64,000 nucleotides of DNA from Brachymonas wangyanguii (lineage in GTDB: Bacteria; Pseudomonadota; Gammaproteobacteria; Burkholderiales; Burkholderiaceae_C): NCBI RefSeq assembly GCF_045055315.1, contig NZ_CP173677.1:1860001-1924000 (forward strand), written 5' to 3'. Positions 35,376 to 43,137 of the stretch are shown here, piece by piece. Position numbers and translations under genes: made by a program. Numbering within the stretch: position 1 is the stretch's first letter; every line of letters starts with the position of its first letter. The notes beneath the pieces are model-generated. The model saw nothing but the letters and a program-made list of their open reading frames with translations. It was not told the DNA's origin and searched no databases.

Positions 35376-35729
35376 TCAGGACTGCAGCAACTCGCGGATC
35401 ACCACCAGGTGGCTGTGTTCCGGATCACGTGCAGCCGTCAGCAGATGGATCTCGCCATGCTGCTTTTCCAGCGCACGGATACGATCCAGCGCCTGTTGCG
35501 CCTCGGGCTCGGCCAGTTCCTGCCGCAGGCGCCGGCAGAATTCGTCAAAGCGTCCCTCGCGGTCTTCATGGAACCAGACGCGCAATGCGGTCGAGGGCGT
35601 GGCCGCCTTTTCCCAGACCGTACCTTCCAGCCGCTCCTTGCGCACGCCGCGCGGCCAGAGCCGGTCCAGCAGCACCGCCGGCAGGTGCTCGGCGGCATCG
35701 AAATCATGAACGCGCATCACGGTGTACAT
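35376..35729 (-). CDS. DUF488 family protein (YeaO-like)
   Basis: A 117-residue soluble protein of the DUF488 family. The family signature is LLDRLWPRGVRKERL at about residues 21-35. W39 in TVWEKAATPST, FHEDREGRFDEFCRRL and LLTAARDPEHSHLVVIREL are also conserved. No biochemical role is established for the family. It lies on the minus strand, 90 bp downstream of the zinc importer operon, and may share its transcript. Confidence 0.85.
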   Translation of the reverse strand: MYTVMRVHDFDAAEHLPAVLLDRLWPRGVRKERLEGTVWEKAATPSTALRVWFHEDREGRFDEFCRRLRQELAEPEAQQALDRIRALEKQHGEIHLLTAARDPEHSHLVVIRELLQS

Positions 35730-35819
35730 GGCACTCTCCGGCGACTAGGATACGCCTCCCATGATACGGATGCCAGCCTTGCCGCACTAGCCGGCCGCAC
35801 TGGCAGCAGGGTCAAGCAT

Positions 35820-36821
35820 TCAGTGCATCGCCTGCACCAGATGCGTGACGTTATAGCGTATCAGGCCGACATAGCTGGTAGCCGGCCCTTCCGGCGGGCT
35901 CAATGCGTCCGAGTACAGCGGCTGGTTCTGCACTGTCACGCCGGCTTCCTGGCTGATCTGCTCGACCAGGCGCGGATCCTTGATGTTCTCCATGAACACG
36001 GCCTTGACCTGTTGCTCGCGGATCTGGCGGATCAGGCCAGCCACGGCACGGGCGGAGGGCTGACTGTCAGTGCTGACGCCCTGCGGCGCCAGGAACTGCA
36101 GCTGGTAGCGCTGGCCCAGATAGGCGAAGGCATCATGGCCGGTCACCACCTTGCGCTTTTCCGGCGGAATGCTGGCAAATTCCGCGGCCGCCCAGCTGTC
36201 CAGGTCACGCAGGATCTGCTGGTAGTCGGCCAGGCGTTGCTCATACCCCTGCTGGTGGGCCGGATCGGCCTGAATCAGCGCCTTCGCAATATTGGCGGCA
36301 TAGGCCTGCATCAGCACCGGGTTCTGCCAGATGTGCGGGTCGGGTGCGGCAGCATCATGCTGGCCGCCGGCCTTGTCGTGATCGTGATCATGTTCGTCGT
36401 CGTGCGCATGCCCGCCAGCCAGCGTCTTGATGCCTGCGCTGGCGATGGCCACCGGCACCTGGCTGTCACGCACGGCTCGCTCCAGCGCCGCGCCCTCATA
36501 GCCCAGCCCGTTCATCAGCACCAGCTGCGCCTCGCCCAGCCGGCGGATATCGGCCGGCGTGACCTGGTAGACGTGAGCGTCCTGACCCGGCCCGACGATA
36601 TCCAGCACCTCGACCTGCTCGCCGCCAATCTGCCGTGCCACATCGCCAAGAATGCTGAAGCTGCTGACAACGCGCAACGGCGCAGCCCCTCCCATCGCGG
36701 GCTTGTCAGCCATGCTGGCCACCGGCTCGGTCGTCTGGCGTTCGCCACAGCCCGCCAGCAGCAACAGGCTGGCAGCCGCTGCCACCAGCGTCAGGCGGCG
36801 TCCGGAAGAGGGTCGATTCAT
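35820..36821 (-). CDS. znuA: zinc/manganese ABC transporter substrate-binding lipoprotein (ZnuA-like)
   Basis: A 333-residue periplasmic metal-binding protein of the cluster A-I family. The lipobox is LLAGC with Cys25, so it is probably anchored. Metal ligands are His83 in GQDAHVYQVTP, His163 in PDPHIWQNPV and a His in VVTGHDAFAYLGQRY, with the acidic ligand expected near the C-terminus. A His/Asp-rich loop at about residues 138-155 (GHAHDDEHDHDHDKAGGQHD) is typical of zinc binders rather than manganese binders. It is the last gene of the importer operon, 6 bp after the permease gene. Confidence 0.9.
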   Translation of the reverse strand: MNRPSSGRRLTLVAAAASLLLLAGCGERQTTEPVASMADKPAMGGAAPLRVVSSFSILGDVARQIGGEQVEVLDIVGPGQDAHVYQVTPADIRRLGEAQLVLMNGLGYEGAALERAVRDSQVPVAIASAGIKTLAGGHAHDDEHDHDHDKAGGQHDAAAPDPHIWQNPVLMQAYAANIAKALIQADPAHQQGYEQRLADYQQILRDLDSWAAAEFASIPPEKRKVVTGHDAFAYLGQRYQLQFLAPQGVSTDSQPSARAVAGLIRQIREQQVKAVFMENIKDPRLVEQISQEAGVTVQNQPLYSDALSPPEGPATSYVGLIRYNVTHLVQAMH

Positions 36822-36827
36822 GGCGAT

Positions 36828-37739
36828 TTACTCCTGGTGGGCGTGTGGCTCAAAGCCGGCACGCTGGTGGCGCCGGTGCGACAGCCAGCGCGGCAGCAGA
36901 CCGCCCTGGCTGGCAAACACCAGCGAGAAGAAATACATGGCACCGCACAGCAGGATGATGGACGGGCCCGATGGCAGGTCAAAGTGGTAGGACAACAGCA
37001 GGCCACCGTAGCCACCCAGCAGGGCCAGCAGCGCGGCCAGCAGCATGATGCCGCCCATGCGCAACTGCCAGAGCCGTGCCGTGATTGCCGGCAGCATCAT
37101 CAGGCCGACCGCCATCAGCGTACCCAGCGCCTGGAAGCCGGCGACCAGATTCAGCACCACCAGCATCAGGAACAGCACATGCCAGACGGCGCCGCGACTG
37201 CCGACCGATTGCAAGAACACCGGATCGATGATCTGCACCACCAGCGGCCGGTAAATCAGCGCCAGCACGATCAGCGTGATGCTGGAGACGCTGGCTACCA
37301 GCGTCAGCGCCACCGCATCCACCGCCAGCACCGAGCCGAACAGCAGATGCAGCAGGTCCACCTGGCTGCCGCTGACGCTGACCATCAGCACGCCAATCGC
37401 CAGGCAGCTCAGGTAGAAGGCGGCAAAGTTGGCATCTTCACGCAGCGTGGTGTAGTGGCTGACCAGGCCGACGCCCAGCGCCACCAGCAGCCCGGCCAGC
37501 AGGCCACCCAGCCCCATCGCCATCACGTTGAAGCCGGCCAGCAGGAAACCAGCCGCCACGCCTGGCAGCACGGCGTGCGCAATCGCATCGCCCATCAGGC
37601 TCATGCGGCGCATCAGCAGCAACACGCCCATCGGCGCCGCGCTGAGTGACAGGAAGAACACGCTGGCGAGCGCGCGACGCATGAAGGCAAACTGGACGAA
37701 CGGCTCCAGCAGCAGGCCGTAGAGCAGGGTCTCGCTCAT
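36828..37739 (-). CDS. znuB: zinc/manganese ABC transporter permease (ZnuB-like)
   Basis: A 303-residue inner-membrane permease with about eight or nine helices. Conserved family features are RRMSLMGDAIAHAVLPGVAA and LVAGFQALGTLMAVGLMMLP. It ends with a His-rich cytosolic tail (LSHRRHQRAGFEPHAHQE), unusual for the family. The start overlaps the stop of the ATPase gene (ATGA). Zinc is preferred as substrate because of the partner's His-rich loop. Confidence 0.9.
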   Translation of the reverse strand: MSETLLYGLLLEPFVQFAFMRRALASVFFLSLSAAPMGVLLLMRRMSLMGDAIAHAVLPGVAAGFLLAGFNVMAMGLGGLLAGLLVALGVGLVSHYTTLREDANFAAFYLSCLAIGVLMVSVSGSQVDLLHLLFGSVLAVDAVALTLVASVSSITLIVLALIYRPLVVQIIDPVFLQSVGSRGAVWHVLFLMLVVLNLVAGFQALGTLMAVGLMMLPAITARLWQLRMGGIMLLAALLALLGGYGGLLLSYHFDLPSGPSIILLCGAMYFFSLVFASQGGLLPRWLSHRRHQRAGFEPHAHQE

Positions 37740-38521
37740 GGCTGGCCTCCGTGCGCATGGACGTGATCGTGTTCATGGCCGATCTGCTCCGGCTGCACGC
37801 GGCACCATTCGTCGTCAGCGGCATCGTCCTGGCGAAAACCGCTGGCGCGCTGCAGATTGGCGTCGGAAAGTACCTCTTGCGCCGGGCCGCTGGCCATGAC
37901 CTCGCGTGCCAGCAGCAGCGCATGGTCAAACCAGTGGCGTGCCTGCGCGGCATCGTGCACCACGGCGATGATGCCCTTGCCCTGCTGCTGGCACTGTTGC
38001 AACAGCATCAGCAGCGATTGCGTAGTATAGGCATCCATGGCGTTGAAGGGTTCATCGAGCAGCAGGAAGCGGGCGTCCTGCACCAGCATGCGCGCAAACA
38101 GCACGCGCTGGAATTGCCCGCGTGACAGCGCCGCGATCTGGCGCTGCGCAAACGCCGCCATGCCGACCTGTTCCAGCGCCTGTTGCACGCGTTTCCGCTG
38201 TGCACGATCCAGGCCGCCAAACGGCCCCAGCTCATGCCACAGGCCAAGCGCCGTCAACTCGGCCACCGTCATCGGCAGGCTGCGGTCAATTTCGGCCTGT
38301 TGCGGCAGGTAGGCCAGGTCACGCCGCTGCAGGCCCTGCCATTGCACGCTGCCGGTATCGCAAGGCAGCAGCCGCATGATGGCCTTGAGCAGCGTGCTCT
38401 TGCCGGCGCCGTTGGGACCAAAGATGGCCCAGGAGCTGCCCGCCTCGAAGCGCGCAAAGGCATGGTGCACCGCCGGCACGCTGCGATAGCTCACGGTGAT
38501 GTTGTCCAGCACGATGCTCAT
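37736..38521 (-). CDS. znuC: zinc/manganese ABC transporter ATPase (ZnuC-like)
   Basis: A 261-residue ABC ATPase. Walker A is FGPNGAGKST, the Q-loop is AYLPQQAEID, the signature is ALSRGQFQRV, and Walker B is RFLLLDEPFNAMD. The H-loop is in IAVVHDAAQA. The C-terminus carries a His-rich tail (EQIGHEHDHVHAHGGQP). The start overlaps the stop of a small membrane ORF, and its stop overlaps the permease start, so the operon is tightly coupled. Confidence 0.92.
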   Translation of the reverse strand: MSIVLDNITVSYRSVPAVHHAFARFEAGSSWAIFGPNGAGKSTLLKAIMRLLPCDTGSVQWQGLQRRDLAYLPQQAEIDRSLPMTVAELTALGLWHELGPFGGLDRAQRKRVQQALEQVGMAAFAQRQIAALSRGQFQRVLFARMLVQDARFLLLDEPFNAMDAYTTQSLLMLLQQCQQQGKGIIAVVHDAAQARHWFDHALLLAREVMASGPAQEVLSDANLQRASGFRQDDAADDEWCRVQPEQIGHEHDHVHAHGGQP

Positions 38522-38649
38522 GCCTGCAGCACCAGGTAATGGACGGTCCAGATCAACGCGACCAGCAGCAGCGCGACCAGCAGGCGGAAACCGGCTCCTC
38601 GCAGCAGCCAGGAGGTCGATTCCGGAGGGGAAGAAGTCGGGGAGGACAT
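38518..38649 (-). CDS. small single-span membrane protein leading the zinc importer operon
   Basis: A 43-residue frame with start MSSPTSSPPESTSWLLRGAG. A single hydrophobic helix (FRLLVALLLVALIWTVHYLV) covers about residues 22-41. Its stop overlaps the ATPase start (ATGA), which argues for translation. An ATG 13 codons further upstream is possible. The TM-type composition and its place as first gene suggest a short accessory subunit, but no family is recognised. A chance frame cannot be ruled out. Confidence 0.5.
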   Translation of the reverse strand: MSSPTSSPPESTSWLLRGAGFRLLVALLLVALIWTVHYLVLQA

Positions 38650-38686
38650 GCGGTATCTGCAGCCGCCTGTTGGAGCGGCCCAGCTC

Positions 38687-38711
38687 ATTATTGCAACAAT
38701 GTTGCGATTAT
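38687..38711. promoter_or_regulatory. 25-bp imperfect palindrome upstream of the zinc importer, candidate operator
   Basis: Arms ATTATTGCAACA and TGTTGCGATTAT flank a central A and match as an inverted repeat at 10 of 12 positions. It lies 38 bp upstream of the small membrane ORF that opens the importer operon. Position suggests a Fur-family (Zur-type) or other metal-sensing repressor. It does not clearly match the classical Zur box, so the regulator is inferred from context. Confidence 0.5.
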
Positions 38712-38816
38712 ACGCCTGATCCGTAGAAGGCCAGCCACGCTGCATTTGCCGGCATGCTGCAGCGCGGCGATAATTCCGGGTTACGCGCAATCCTGCGCAC
38801 ACCCTTATGCATTGTC

Positions 38817-39455
38817 ATGGCCTACCAGATCAAGGAAATCTTCTACACGTTGCAAGGCGAAGGCCTGCAGGCCGGCCGGCCGGCCGTGTTCTGCCGCTTT
38901 GCCGGCTGCAACTTCTGGAACGGCCGCGAGCAGGACCGGGCCCAGTCGATCTGCAGCTTTTGCGATACCGACTTTGTTGGCACCGATGGTACGCTGGGCG
39001 GAACCTTCCGCGAAGCCACCGAACTGGCGCGCCATATCGCGGCGCAGTGGCCCGCCGGCCAGCCCGGCAAGCCCTACGTGGTGCTGACTGGCGGCGAACC
39101 GCTGCTGCAGGTCGATGATGCCCTGGTCGATGCCTTGCACGCCGAAGGCTTCGAGGTGGCGGTGGAAACCAACGGCAGCATCGCCGCACCAGCCGGCATC
39201 GACTGGATCTGCGTCAGCCCGAAATCGCTGCAGCACTGGGTGCAGCGCAGCGGCAACGAGCTCAAGCTGGTCTGGCCGCAAGCTGGCATGACGCTGGACG
39301 CCGTGCGCGACAACACCGATTTCGCCCACTACCTGCTGCAGCCGCTGGACGATGTGCAACGCAGCCAGCACACGCAGACCTGCATCGCCGCCTGCCTGAA
39401 GGATCCGCGCTGGCGCCTGAGCCTGCAGACCCACAAGATTACCGGGATCCGCTGA
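38817..39455 (+). CDS. queE: 7-carboxy-7-deazaguanine synthase QueE
   Basis: Radical SAM enzyme that contracts carboxytetrahydropterin to 7-carboxy-7-deazaguanine on the queuosine pathway. The start MAYQIKEIFYTLQGEGLQAG gives 212 residues. Cluster ligands are Cys31, Cys46 and Cys49. This is the long-spaced variant (CNFWNGREQDRAQSICSFCD) common in gamma- and betaproteobacteria, instead of the plain CxxxCxxC. Other stretches are VVLTGGEPLLQVDDAL and VETNGSIAAP. It is followed by queD 9 bp later. Confidence 0.94.
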   Translation: MAYQIKEIFYTLQGEGLQAGRPAVFCRFAGCNFWNGREQDRAQSICSFCDTDFVGTDGTLGGTFREATELARHIAAQWPAGQPGKPYVVLTGGEPLLQVDDALVDALHAEGFEVAVETNGSIAAPAGIDWICVSPKSLQHWVQRSGNELKLVWPQAGMTLDAVRDNTDFAHYLLQPLDDVQRSQHTQTCIAACLKDPRWRLSLQTHKITGIR

Positions 39456-39464
39456 GAACCCATC

Positions 39465-39839
39465 ATGCAATTCGAACTGTCACAGACCTTTTTCTTTGAA
39501 GCCGCGCACACGCTGCGCCGCAAGCTGGACGATGCCGCCGAAGTGGCCGGCAGCAAGCGCATCCACGGCCACACCTACCACGCCTCGGTCAGCCTGTCCG
39601 GCCTGCCTGCGGCCGATTCCGGCATGGTGATGGACCTGGCGCTGCTGCGCGCCCAGATTGCCACGCTGCGCAGCCAGCTGGACCACCACTTCCTCGACGA
39701 AGTCGAGGGCCTGGGTCAGCCGACGCTGGAAAACCTCTGCCTCTACATCGCGCGCCACATGCAGGCGCAAGGCATCCAGCCGAGCCAGGTGCGCGTCTGG
39801 CGGGAGGCCAGCGGCGACAGCTGCGCGCTGACGCTGTAA
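39465..39839 (+). CDS. queD: 6-carboxytetrahydropterin synthase QueD (catalytic Cys absent)
   Basis: A 124-residue PTPS-family protein that would make carboxytetrahydropterin from dihydroneopterin triphosphate. Zinc ligands are His15, His34 and His36 in FEAAHTLRRK and RIHGHTYHA. The catalytic Asp73/His74 (LDHHFLDEV) and Glu114 (WREASGDS) are present. In E. coli QueD the catalytic Cys sits four residues before HGH (KCGRLHGH); here that position is Ser30 (GSKRIHGH). The neighbourhood (queE) still supports a role in queuosine synthesis, but activity needs proof. It may be a betaproteobacterial variant with another nucleophile. Confidence 0.87.
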   Translation: MQFELSQTFFFEAAHTLRRKLDDAAEVAGSKRIHGHTYHASVSLSGLPAADSGMVMDLALLRAQIATLRSQLDHHFLDEVEGLGQPTLENLCLYIARHMQAQGIQPSQVRVWREASGDSCALTL

Positions 39840-39854
39840 ACCACGACATTGATC

Positions 39855-40253
39855 ATGCCGGCGCTGCTGCCTTCCCTGCTGGCGATCGCCATTGGCGCTG
39901 CCGCCGGTGCCATCCTGCGCTGGCTGCTGGCACTCTGGCTCAACACCCTGTTTCCGGCGATTCCGCCCGGCACCCTGGTCGCCAACCTGGTGGGCGGCTA
40001 CCTGATCGGTATCGCGCTGGTCTTTTTTGCCCACCATGCCGAGCTGTCGCCCGCATGGCGGCTGCTGGTAATCACCGGCTTTCTCGGTGGCCTGACCACG
40101 TTTTCCACCTTTTCGTCCGAAGTCACGCACCTGCTGCTGCAGGGGCGGCTGCTGATGGCGACCGGTGCCATCGGCCTGCATGTAGCCGGCTCGCTGCTGA
40201 TGACGCTGCTCGGCATGGGCAGCGCACAGCTGCTGCGACGCTGGCTGGCCTGA
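39855..40253 (+). CDS. crcB: fluoride exporter CrcB
   Basis: A 132-residue Fluc-type fluoride channel with four membrane helices. Motifs include GAAAGAILRWLL, GTLVANLVGGYLIG and GFLGGLTTFSTFSSE, all typical. The ATG was chosen; a TTG two codons upstream gives the longer frame. It starts 15 bp after queD with no fluoride riboswitch in the gap. It is probably co-transcribed with queE-queD. Confidence 0.92.
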   Translation: MPALLPSLLAIAIGAAAGAILRWLLALWLNTLFPAIPPGTLVANLVGGYLIGIALVFFAHHAELSPAWRLLVITGFLGGLTTFSTFSSEVTHLLLQGRLLMATGAIGLHVAGSLLMTLLGMGSAQLLRRWLA

Positions 40254-40339
40254 ACGTTTTACCGCCCGGTTTGCAAGGTCATGCAAGCCGTGCGACCATG
40301 AACCAGTCTCCGTTTTCCACCAAAAAGAAAGGACTGTTC

Positions 40340-41356
40340 ATGTCGCTGCTCGCGCAAACCCGACTCTCCATGCTCGATCTGGTGCCCGTCCGTGAAGGCG
40401 CCAGCGTGGCCGATGCCCTGGCCCAGGCCGTACGCACCGCCCAGCATGTGGAACAGCTCGGCTTTACCCGCTACTGGCTGGCAGAGCACCACAACATGGC
40501 CGGCATTGCCAGCTCGTCCACCGCCGTGCTGATTGGCCATGTGGCTGGCCAGACCCGCACCATCCGTGTCGGTTCCGGCGGCGTGATGCTGCCCAACCAC
40601 GCACCGCTGGTGGTGGCCGAAGCCTTCGGCACGCTGGCCACGCTGTATCCGGACCGCATCGACCTGGGCCTGGGCCGTGCGCCTGGCACCGATCCTGTCA
40701 CCATGCGCGCACTGCGCCGCAACCGCAGCGAATCTGCCGATGACTTCCCGCGCGAAGTGGCCGAGCTGATGCACTACCTGGGCGAGCCCGAACCGGGCCA
40801 GAAGGTGATTGCCAACCCGGGCAGCGGCACCCAGGTGCCGATCTGGCTGCTGGGCTCCAGCCTGTTCAGCGCGCAGCTGGCGGCCGAGCGCGGCCTGCCC
40901 TACTCCTTTGCCTCGCACTTTGCACCGCAGATGCTGCTGCAGGCGATTGACTTGTATCGCCGCAACTACCGCCCGTCGGAACGCCACCCCAAGCCTTACG
41001 TGATGATCGGCGTACCAGTGGTCGCCGCGCCGACCGACGAGGAAGCGCAATTCCTCGCCAGCAGCAGCTACCAGCGCGTGCTCAGCATCCTGACTGGCCA
41101 GCGCGGCCTGTTGCAGCCACCAGTGGAGAACTTCCTGCAGCAGCTGGGCCCGCAGGAGCTCAACGGCATCCGCCAGTTCCTGGCCTGCTCGGTCGTCGGC
41201 GGTCCGGCAACCGTGCGCGAGGGCTTCGACCAGTTGCTGGAAGCCACGCGCGCCGACGAACTGATCCTGGTCAGCGACCTGTATGATCCGGAGTTGCGCC
41301 TGCGCTCGCTCAGCATTGCCGCCGAAGTCTGGCAGCAGGCGCGCCAGACCGCCTGA
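40340..41356 (+). CDS. LLM class flavin-dependent oxidoreductase
   Basis: A 338-residue luciferase-like flavin monooxygenase. The start MSLLAQTRLSMLDLVPVREG has an AAAGGA ribosome-binding site. Conserved features include YWLAEHHNMAGIASSSTAVL, GSGGVMLPNHAPLVVAEAFG and DLGLGRAPGTD. This is the YhbW-like subgroup often named luciferase-like monooxygenase. Its substrate is unknown. Soluble, probably cytosolic. Short gaps separate it from crcB and from the downstream lipoprotein gene. Confidence 0.88.
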   Translation: MSLLAQTRLSMLDLVPVREGASVADALAQAVRTAQHVEQLGFTRYWLAEHHNMAGIASSSTAVLIGHVAGQTRTIRVGSGGVMLPNHAPLVVAEAFGTLATLYPDRIDLGLGRAPGTDPVTMRALRRNRSESADDFPREVAELMHYLGEPEPGQKVIANPGSGTQVPIWLLGSSLFSAQLAAERGLPYSFASHFAPQMLLQAIDLYRRNYRPSERHPKPYVMIGVPVVAAPTDEEAQFLASSSYQRVLSILTGQRGLLQPPVENFLQQLGPQELNGIRQFLACSVVGGPATVREGFDQLLEATRADELILVSDLYDPELRLRSLSIAAEVWQQARQTA

Positions 41357-41378
41357 TCCACCTGCCCAACCTAGCCCC

Positions 41379-41657
41379 ATGCGCCGATCACCACGCCTGT
41401 TGCCCTTGCTCCTCCTGCCCCTGCTGCTGCAGGGCTGTGGCGTCACTGCCGTCGCCGGCGCAGTTGCCGGCGCGGCGATCAGTGTCACGGGTGCCGTGGT
41501 CTCCACCGGCGTCAAGCTCACCGGCAAGGCCATCGGTGCCGGCATTGATGCCGTGAGTGGCAGCGATGCGGCAGATGCCGGCGTGGCCGTCGGCAACCAG
41601 GCCACGCCACCGCCCGCTCCAGCACACGAACCAGTGGTCGCCGACCCGCACTACTGA
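41379..41657 (+). CDS. small lipoprotein with Gly/Ala-rich core
   Basis: A 92-residue predicted lipoprotein. It starts MRRSPRLLPLLLLPLLLQGC with the lipobox LLQGC at Cys20. The mature part is Gly/Ala/Val-rich (AGAVAGAAISVTGAVVSTGV), suggesting amphipathic membrane contact, and ends with a Pro/His-rich tail. No firm family. Short Gly/Ala/Val-rich lipoproteins of this shape occur in other betaproteobacteria. It lies 22 bp after the LLM gene and 9 bp before the YihY gene. Confidence 0.68.
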   Translation: MRRSPRLLPLLLLPLLLQGCGVTAVAGAVAGAAISVTGAVVSTGVKLTGKAIGAGIDAVSGSDAADAGVAVGNQATPPPAPAHEPVVADPHY

Positions 41658-41666
41658 GGCCCTGCC

Positions 41667-42656
41667 ATGTCGCTGCCGCAACGCCTGCTGCACCCCCTGC
41701 GCTATGCCTGGCACCTGCTGCAGACCACGGCACGCGAATGGCTGGATGACGGCTGCCCGCAGTACGGGGCAGCGCTGTCCTATTACGCCGTGTTCAGTCT
41801 GGCCCCGCTGCTGGTGATTCTGGTGGCGCTGGTCGGCCTGTTCATTGGCAGCGGTGCGGCCCAGCAGCAACTGATCGGCGAAATTGCCCAGATGGCCGGC
41901 CCCCGGGCCGGGGAACTGGCGCAATCCCTGCTGCAGGCGGTGAACCGGCCGGGTGAAGGCACGCTGGCCTCGCTGATCGCGCTGACCGTGCTGCTGGTGG
42001 GCGCCACCGGCGTGCTGGTACAGCTGCGCACCGCACTCGACCGCATCTGGCTGCACCGGCCACAGCCGCAACCACAAGGTCAGCTGCTGCATACCGTCTG
42101 GCGCACCATCTGCACGCGCATGCTGTCGCTGTCGATCCTGCTGGCGATCGGCTTTCTGATGCTGGTATCGCTGGCTGCTTCGGCCTATCTGTCGGCGCTG
42201 GACCGCTGGATTGCCGGCCAGACCTCGGGCATGCTGGAGTTGGCGCGCGTGCTCAACCCGCTGCTGTCGATGGCGGTGCTGACCTTCTTTTTCGGCATTC
42301 TGCTGGCCGGACTGCCTTCGCGGCCACTGGGCTGGCGGCAGATCCTGCCCGGCGCGCTGCTGGCAGCCGTGCTGTTTACCGTGGGCAAAAGCCTGATCGG
42401 GCTGTATATCGGCAGCACCTCCACCACCTCGGTCTACGGCGCTGCCGGATCACTGGTAGCCTTGATGATCTGGGTCTATTTCTCGTCGCAAATCCTGCTG
42501 TTCGGCGCCGAATTTGCCTGGGTGCTGCACATGACACCGGCCGGCCAGCTGCCCGGCTCACCGGCCTATCTGCAGGCGGCCGGACAGGCGCTGCGTCGCT
42601 ACCAGCGCCAGCTGCTCGACAACGCGGACCCGCCCGGCAAGGCGCCGGCCAGCTGA
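41667..42656 (+). CDS. YihY/BrkB family inner-membrane protein
   Basis: A 329-residue membrane protein with about six helices. Conserved stretches are GAALSYYAVFSLAPLLVILV at about residues 33-52, LTVLLVGATGVLVQLRTALD, and YGAAGSLVALMIWVYFSSQI. The family was once called ribonuclease BN by mistake; its true role is unknown, although it is linked to envelope functions. It ends one base before the stop of convergent folK. Confidence 0.9.
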   Translation: MSLPQRLLHPLRYAWHLLQTTAREWLDDGCPQYGAALSYYAVFSLAPLLVILVALVGLFIGSGAAQQQLIGEIAQMAGPRAGELAQSLLQAVNRPGEGTLASLIALTVLLVGATGVLVQLRTALDRIWLHRPQPQPQGQLLHTVWRTICTRMLSLSILLAIGFLMLVSLAASAYLSALDRWIAGQTSGMLELARVLNPLLSMAVLTFFFGILLAGLPSRPLGWRQILPGALLAAVLFTVGKSLIGLYIGSTSTTSVYGAAGSLVALMIWVYFSSQILLFGAEFAWVLHMTPAGQLPGSPAYLQAAGQALRRYQRQLLDNADPPGKAPAS

Positions 42657-42657
42657 T

Positions 42658-43137
42658 TCAGGCCAGCCGCTCAATCGCCTGATCGGCCACCGCCTGCAGC
42701 ACGTCCGGCGGCACCAGTTCCGCATCGATTTCGGCCAGCGGTACCAGCACGAAAGCACGCTGCAACATGCGCGGATGTGGCAGCTCCAGCTCCGGCGTCT
42801 GCTGACGGACACCGCTGTACAGCAGCACATCCAGATCCAGTGTGCGCGGTGCATTGCGGTAGGGCCGTTCACGGCCAGCCTGCTGTTCCAGCCCTTGCAG
42901 CGCCTGCAGCAGCGCCAGCGGGGCCAAGCTGGTGCGCAAACGCGCCACAGCATTGATGAAATCCGGCCCGCTGGCATCCACCGGCGCCGTGCGGTACAGC
43001 GACGAGGCGGCCTCCAGCCGGGTCTGCGGCAGCGCATCCAGCGCCTGCAGGGCCTGCTGCACCGACTGTCGCGCATCGCCCAGATTGCCGCCCAGCGCAA
43101 CCCAGGCCAGCGACGGTGCCACGATGGCGGAAGTCAT
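42658..43137 (-). CDS. folK: 2-amino-4-hydroxy-6-hydroxymethyldihydropteridine pyrophosphokinase
   Basis: HPPK transfers pyrophosphate to the pterin on the folate pathway. It is 159 residues. Motifs are WVALGGNLGDARQSVQQAL, PVDASGPDFINAVARLRT and RTLDLDVLLYSGV (the metal-binding Asp pair), then PHPRMLQRAFVLVPLAEI. The start overlaps the pcnB stop (ATGA). It is the last gene of the hda-HAD-pcnB-folK run. Confidence 0.96.
   Translation of the reverse strand: MTSAIVAPSLAWVALGGNLGDARQSVQQALQALDALPQTRLEAASSLYRTAPVDASGPDFINAVARLRTSLAPLALLQALQGLEQQAGRERPYRNAPRTLDLDVLLYSGVRQQTPELELPHPRMLQRAFVLVPLAEIDAELVPPDVLQAVADQAIERLA

Noticed and set aside
39840..39854. Fluoride riboswitch before crcB
   Set aside because: The gap to queD is only 15 bp, too short for the aptamer.
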